Shown here: positions 63,503 to 64,000 of the stretch, piece by piece
Numbering within the stretch: position 1 is the first letter of the stretch
Layout of the letters: every line of letters begins with the position of its first letter
DNA from: CAVUAT01 sp963848045
GTDB taxonomy: Bacteria; Actinomycetota; Thermoleophilia; Solirubrobacterales; 70-9
Assembly (NCBI GenBank): GCA_963848045.1
Contig: CAWKCC010000004.1
Span: 434,001 to 498,000, forward strand
Direction: 5' to 3'
DNA length: 64,000 nt
Notes under the pieces: generated by a model
What the model was told of the DNA's origin: nothing
Databases searched by the model: none
What the model saw: only the letters and a program-made list of their open reading frames with translations
Made by a program: the position numbers and the translations under genes

Positions 63503-64000
63503 ATGCCAAGGCGTCAGCCCAACGAGGATGCGGGCGGCCCGCGCTCCCGCGCCGCCGACCGTGTGCTGGGCGAATCGCCCGGCAAGCCCACCGGCGAGAG
63601 GCCCGAGGTGCGCTCGATCCAGGGCGCCGAGGTCGAGGCCGCGGCCGAGGCCGCCGGCCAGGAGGCCCACCACAGCCCCGCCGCGCAGCAGCCCGCCAAC
63701 GGCGAGCGCGACCAGCGCCTGAGCACCGCCATCGAGGCCGCGCGCCGCTCGGCCGAGGACCGGGCGACAGCCGAGATCCTGGCCCTCGAGGAGGACCTGG
63801 AGCGCGAGCAACGGAACGCCGCGCGGGCGCTGCAGGAGCTGGAGCGGCGGCTCGAGCAGGCCGAGACCCGGGCGGTGGAGACGGCCACGATCACCGACGC
63901 GCGCGCGCGCGACGAGGCCGCAGGCTGGCTGCGCTCGCAACGCGAGGACCTTCGCCGCGAGGTCGAGCAGCAGGTGCGCTCGGAGCTCGGAGAGCGCCAC
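63503..64000 (+). CDS. coiled-coil protein, unknown function (continues beyond the window)
   Basis: The frame from ATG 63503 is open to the window edge (166 codons). The first 75 residues are polar and low in complexity; from about residue 75 on the sequence is a charged Ala/Glu/Arg/Leu helix ('STAIEAARRSAEDRATAEIL', 'LQELERRLEQAETRAVE'), strongly coiled-coil in character. The - strand frame over the same region is a shadow of this composition. Function unknown. Confidence 0.7.
   Translation, partial: MPRRQPNEDAGGPRSRAADRVLGESPGKPTGERPEVRSIQGAEVEAAAEAAGQEAHHSPAAQQPANGERDQRLSTAIEAARRSAEDRATAEILALEEDLEREQRNAARALQELERRLEQAETRAVETATITDARARDEAAGWLRSQREDLRREVEQQVRSELGERH

Noticed and set aside
63437..64000. 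- strand open frame at the right edge
   Set aside because: Antisense to the coiled-coil gene from 63503, which has a good start, promoter-like hexamer and natural residue composition.
1..64000. tRNA, rRNA, CRISPR, insertion sequence, prophage or integration site
   Set aside because: No cloverleaf-like sequence, regularly spaced repeat array, transposase or integrase frame, or composition break was seen while reading both strands.

Overview
The window is very GC-rich, densely coded DNA (most neighbours overlap by 1, 4 or 8 bases) and contains no rRNA, tRNA, CRISPR array or insertion sequence that I can see. Gene content and order (rplM-rpsI-glmM-glmS, a CBS-less IMP dehydrogenase-like gene next to guaA, an acpS-nnr-alr cluster, an A2-type haem-copper oxidase, a GH63 hydrolase of the glycosylglycerate type, GTG/TTG starts everywhere) point to a high-GC Actinomycetota chromosome, most likely the Thermoleophilia/Solirubrobacterales side. 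That placement is inference, because no marker RNA is present. No gene-free stretch exceeds 300 bases; the longest gaps are 62343-62501 and 58788-58917.

Layout. 2-3223 (+): fatty-acyl-CoA beta-oxidation genes (acyl-CoA dehydrogenase fragment, enoyl-CoA hydratase, cupin, 3-hydroxyacyl-CoA dehydrogenase), with a tandem array of ribosome-binding-site minicistrons before the hydratase. 3264-8531 (-): MoxR ATPase, DUF58 and transglutaminase genes plus a DMT exporter. 8604-11750 (+): a large secreted Ntn acylase with RTX-like repeats and a poly-Lys tail. 11755-15066 (-): thioredoxin reductase, a UPF0104-like membrane protein and a PAP2 protein. 15119-17880 (+): an epimerase and a PAS-GGDEF-EAL protein. 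17899-22386 (-): a benzoylformate-decarboxylase-like ThDP enzyme and a fused FAD/Fe-S 2-hydroxyacid dehydrogenase.

The most striking region is 22467-33354. The + strand operon 22467-27369 encodes full-length homologues of cytochrome oxidase subunits II and I in which the CuA site (four of five ligands checked), all six haem/CuB histidines, the cross-linking Tyr and the K-channel Lys are replaced, without gaps. They are followed by haem A synthase (ctaA), haem O synthase (ctaB) and two tiny membrane proteins. A separate - strand operon 28761-33354 encodes a normal A2-type oxidase (subunits II, I and III), with a tandem Usp-like protein inserted between subunits I and III. A dihaem cytochrome c lipoprotein lies between the operons. 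I suggest the first pair is an intact 'pseudo-oxidase', possibly an assembly or haem-handling partner of the real oxidase.

33412-39418: a zinc-ribbon protein, a lipoprotein, two paralogous secreted proteins of unknown function (one with a poly-Lys tail), a DrrA/B-type ABC exporter and a GH63-like hydrolase. 39446-58787 (-): housekeeping genes (infA, crotonase, HIT, a CCA/poly(A)-polymerase-like protein with an altered DxD motif, alr, nnr, acpS, DUF3352 lipoprotein, glmS, glmM, rpsI with a long acidic N-terminus, rplM, guaA, guaB-like, a PfkB kinase, a D,D-carboxypeptidase, LysM, pyrF with an apparent CTG start, HU). 58918-62342: roadblock-like and small proteins, a CDF transporter, rdgB, rph and a Flp-type prepilin. 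62502-64000 (+): a GT4 glycosyltransferase and a coiled-coil protein running off the edge.

A recurring feature is a TANNNT hexamer 6-10 bases before the start codon, as expected for leaderless transcription; it is seen before at least a dozen genes.
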